Assembly: GCA_027009865.1 (NCBI GenBank)
Contig: JALVCR010000252.1
Location: 1 to 7,883 of the forward strand
Direction: 5' to 3'
DNA length: 7,883 nt
Source: Campylobacterales bacterium
GTDB lineage: Bacteria; Campylobacterota; Campylobacteria; Campylobacterales; JAADDG01
Part shown: in pieces, positions 5,613 through 7,883 of the stretch
Layout of the letters: each line of letters opens with the position of its first letter
Position numbering within the stretch: position 1 is the first letter of the stretch
The notes under the pieces: generated by a model
The model's input: only the letters and a program-made list of their open reading frames with translations
What the model was told of the DNA's origin: nothing
The model's database searches: none
Program-made: the position numbers and the translations under genes

Positions 5613-7883
5613 ATGCCCGAAGTCTCCGTAGTAATTCCCCTTTACAATCAGGCTGCTTTTGTAAAAGATGCGATAGACTCTCTTTATAATCAGACTTTTA
5701 AAAATTTTGAAGTGATAGTTGTAAATGACGGCTCTACCGACAACTCTTTGGAAGTTGTTAAAGAGCTTCAAGAAAAGTATAAAGAACTTGATTTAAAGAT
5801 TATAAATCAGAAAAACTGCGGATTGTCGTGTGCAAGAAATAGAGGCATAAAAGAATCTAAAAGCTCATTGATTTTGCCTTTGGATGCTGACGATAAACTC
5901 TCTTTTGATGCGATAGAGGAGTATTTAAAGGGATTTAAAGAAAGCGGTGCCGATATTATCGTAGCCGATACGCAAAATTTTGGAGAGAATAACGATTATA
6001 TAGAAAAATGGAGAGCTAACTTTCTTCTTTTGCCTTATGAAAATCAATTTAATTACTGCGCTCTTTATAAAAAGAAAATTTGGGAAGAAGTGGGCGGATA
6101 TAAGCTTAATATGGACGGAGGGTATGAGGATTGGGAGTTTTGGATAAGCTGTTATGAGAGAGGGTATAAATTTCATTTTGTAAAAAAGGCTCTCTTTTTT
6201 TATAGGGTTAAAAAAGAGAGTATGGTAACGGAGGCTTTGAAAAAAGATAGATATCTAAAAGATAAAATAATATTAAATCATACGGCTTTGTATCCTGATA
6301 ATTTAGTAGGATTAGCAAGAGAGAATGTTTTTGGAAAAGATTCTTATAACAAATACTTTTTTTATAGCGATAGAAAACTTTTAAAAGATAGAAAATATGT
6401 CCTTTTAGAGGGAAGTTTTAGCGGTTTTCAAAATTTTGGGGATATTTTGCAGCTAAAATGGGCTGTTTCGTTTTATAAAAAAAGAGGATTTGAGCCTATC
6501 GTCTTATGCGATGTAGGAGCAATAGAGGATAGGGAGTGGATAGATAAAACATATAATTATTTAAATATAGAATGGATAATTTTCTATTCTAATATTAGTT
6601 ACGATATGAGAGAGTATAAGCTTGATTTTGTAGAAAAAATTGATATAGAGACTTTTCATATCTATGGGGGAGGATTTTTAAATAGATATTGGGGAAATGG
6701 ATATTTAAATTTAGCGGAATCTGTTATAAACTATTTTAATATAAAAAAATTTTTTGTAAGCGGGCAGCAGATAGATGAAAAAGCCGTCTTTAAAATAGAG
6801 AGTTTTTTTAAAAAATATCCTCCTTTTCTTTTTGGATGCAGAGATAAATTCTCTTATGAGATATTAAAAGATAGATTTGAAAATATTGAATACTCTTTTG
6901 ACGATGCTTACTTTGAATTAGAAGATTTAAAAAACAGTGTAAGTTTTTATGAGAATAATAAAACAAATATTCTGCTTCATTTAAATATTACATCTTATGT
7001 AGTTGATAATTTATTAAAAACTCTCAAAAAATATAGAGATGTTTTACTAAAGATAAAAAGAAATTTTAAAAATCATAAAATATTTTTAATAATTGCATAT
7101 AATGATATCAAAGTAAAAGATGTAAGAGATACTCTAAATACCATTCAATCTCTTGAAGATTGGTTTGATTTTGAAGATATTGAGGTTTTAAATTTTGCAA
7201 ATGTAGCTTTAAAAAAAGATAGCCAAAAGATATCTTTAAAACTTCCCAAAAATTCTATAATGATTACATCATCTTATCACCTCTCTATGTTTGCCAAAGT
7301 TTTATCCATTCCGGTATATCTTTTTTCCGAGAATGAGTATTATGATCAAAAAAGAGAAGCATTGAATTTGCCTAAAGATTTTGACTTATTTTTGAAAAAT
7401 CCTTTATCTGATAGAAAAGATATAAAAGAGTATGAAAAAATTAGGAGAGATTGGGAAAAGAGGCTTGATGAGGCGTTAAATAAAGAGAAAGTTTCTTTAA
7501 GAAAATATAAATATAAAAATAATTTTAAATATACTTTTCCTTTTTATGAAAAAAGATTAAAGTATGATATTAGTATGGATTTTAAGAGGCTTATATACAT
7601 TACGGAAGCTTTTAAAAGCTTGCAAAAATCAAAAGAGTGGATAGATGAGCTTGATAAAAGTAAAAATTGGCTTGCTATACATGCTAAAAATTTTGAGAAA
7701 GAGAATAAAAAGCTTCTAAAAAGTATCGATGAGTATAAAAGCTGGATAGAAGAGCTTGAAAGTAGCAAAGTTTGGCTTGAAGAACAGATTGAAGCTTTCA
7801 AAAGAGAAAATAAAAAAATATTAAATGATTTTAGTAATTTAAAGAAATATAATGAAACACTTTTAAAAGATAAGAAATGGCTT
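5613..7883 (+). CDS. Family 2 glycosyltransferase fused to a pyruvyl-transferase-like domain (3' end beyond window)
   Basis: Open for 757 codons with no stop before the window end. Residues 1-215 are a GT-A glycosyltransferase: SVVIPLYNQ (5-13), VVNDGSTDNS (36-45, D39 for the nucleotide), DADD (91-94, metal-binding DxD) and GGYEDWEFW (169-177, candidate base D173). Residues about 262-590 resemble the polysaccharide pyruvyl transferase family (PF04230, CsaB/WcaK type): QNFGDILQLKWAV (273-285), YGGGFLN (351-357), SGQQID (383-388), RDKFS (410-414) and SSYHLSMFAKVLSIPVYLF (553-571). The family's usual Arg-x-His is Ser-Tyr-His here, so pyruvyl transfer is unproven; this domain could move another group. 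Residues from about 605 are charged and helical, ending in 35-residue coiled-coil repeats. No signal peptide or membrane span is visible, so it is likely cytoplasmic and acts on surface polysaccharide, lipopolysaccharide or glycoprotein precursors. Sugar and acceptor are unknown. ATG 5613 has AAGGA 5 nt upstream. Confidence 0.85.
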   Translation, partial: MPEVSVVIPLYNQAAFVKDAIDSLYNQTFKNFEVIVVNDGSTDNSLEVVKELQEKYKELDLKIINQKNCGLSCARNRGIKESKSSLILPLDADDKLSFDAIEEYLKGFKESGADIIVADTQNFGENNDYIEKWRANFLLLPYENQFNYCALYKKKIWEEVGGYKLNMDGGYEDWEFWISCYERGYKFHFVKKALFFYRVKKESMVTEALKKDRYLKDKIILNHTALYPDNLVGLARENVFGKDSYNKYFFYSDRKLLKDRKYVLLEGSFSGFQNFGDILQLKWAVSFYKKRGFEPIVLCDVGAIEDREWIDKTYNYLNIEWIIFYSNISYDMREYKLDFVEKIDIETFHIYGGGFLNRYWGNGYLNLAESVINYFNIKKFFVSGQQIDEKAVFKIESFFKKYPPFLFGCRDKFSYEILKDRFENIEYSFDDAYFELEDLKNSVSFYENNKTNILLHLNITSYVVDNLLKTLKKYRDVLLKIKRNFKNHKIFLIIAYNDIKVKDVRDTLNTIQSLEDWFDFEDIEVLNFANVALKKDSQKISLKLPKNSIMITSSYHLSMFAKVLSIPVYLFSENEYYDQKREALNLPKDFDLFLKNPLSDRKDIKEYEKIRRDWEKRLDEALNKEKVSLRKYKYKNNFKYTFPFYEKRLKYDISMDFKRLIYITEAFKSLQKSKEWIDELDKSKNWLAIHAKNFEKENKKLLKSIDEYKSWIEELESSKVWLEEQIEAFKRENKKILNDFSNLKKYNETLLKDKKWL
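7629..7883 (+). repeat. In-gene 105-bp (35-residue) coiled-coil repeat, two full copies and one cut
   Basis: Protein residues 673-707, 708-742 and 743-757 of the glycosyltransferase-fusion gene align with an exact 35-residue period. Tryptophans recur at 676 and 711 (tyrosine at 746) and at 686, 721 and 756; a Glu-Asn-Lys-Lys block recurs at 697-700 and 732-735. Copies 1 and 2 also share near-identical bases around the first tryptophan (TGGATAGAnGAGCTTGA), so a duplication is still traceable in the DNA. Thirty-five residues are five heptads, so the coil register is kept. The array continues past the window end. Confidence 0.75.

Noticed and set aside
5586..6176. Two - strand reading frames (5586-5771 and 5925-6176)
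   Set aside because: Both are antisense to the clear glycosyltransferase domain on the + strand.
6420..6440. Possible frameshift or gene fusion artefact between the two catalytic domains
   Set aside because: The frame stays open without stop, the linker (about residues 216-261) is normal in composition and there is no homopolymer run that would explain a shift.
7544..7801. 85-codon - strand reading frame rich in serine and leucine
   Set aside because: It is the complement of the coiled-coil repeat of the + strand gene, and the repeat explains its periodic composition.
7629..7883. CRISPR or non-coding tandem repeat
   Set aside because: The similarity is mainly at protein level, in a continuous reading frame, with a 105-bp period and diverged bases. 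There is no repeat-spacer structure.

Overview
The window is almost fully coding, AT-rich DNA with AGA/AGG arginine and ATA isoleucine codons used freely, short intergenic gaps and simple TATAAT-type -10 boxes. The short chorismate dehydratase (MqnA), the moaD-moaE-moeA block and the MoaE sequence itself look most like Campylobacterota (former Epsilonproteobacteria), probably an environmental, respiring member. The genus cannot be fixed from sequence reading alone.

Layout. Positions 1-74 hold the last 23 codons of an unidentified + strand gene, which overlaps the TTG start of a Nudix hydrolase of the COG4119 type (71-529, +). That gene converges on and overlaps by 9 bp the 3' end of mqnA (1177-521, -), the first committed enzyme of the futalosine route to menaquinone. 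A 74-bp divergent promoter region (1178-1251) separates mqnA from a rightward gene set: moaD (1252-1473), moaE (1475-1921), moeA (1923-3152) and a 792-residue HerA/FtsK-like ATPase of unknown role (3181-5559). After a 53-bp gap with its own extended -10 promoter comes a large gene (5613 to beyond the window end) that joins a family 2 glycosyltransferase domain, a pyruvyl-transferase-like domain and a tryptophan-containing 35-residue coiled-coil repeat.

How the genes fit together. MoaD and MoaE form molybdopterin synthase, which puts the dithiolene sulfurs into the cofactor. MoeA then inserts molybdate. Molybdoenzymes such as formate dehydrogenase, nitrate reductase and polysulfide reductase usually pass electrons to or from menaquinone, the product of the pathway that mqnA starts, so both sides of the divergent promoter serve anaerobic or microaerobic respiration. 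The ATPase follows moeA by 28 bp and is probably co-transcribed, but it has no evident functional link to cofactor synthesis. The last gene probably begins a surface-glycan or glycoprotein region continuing to the right.

No RNA genes, CRISPR arrays, insertion sequences, attachment sites or convincing intrinsic terminators were seen, and no non-coding stretch exceeds 80 bp. The least described items are the ATPase and the three-part glycan enzyme with its exact five-heptad repeat.
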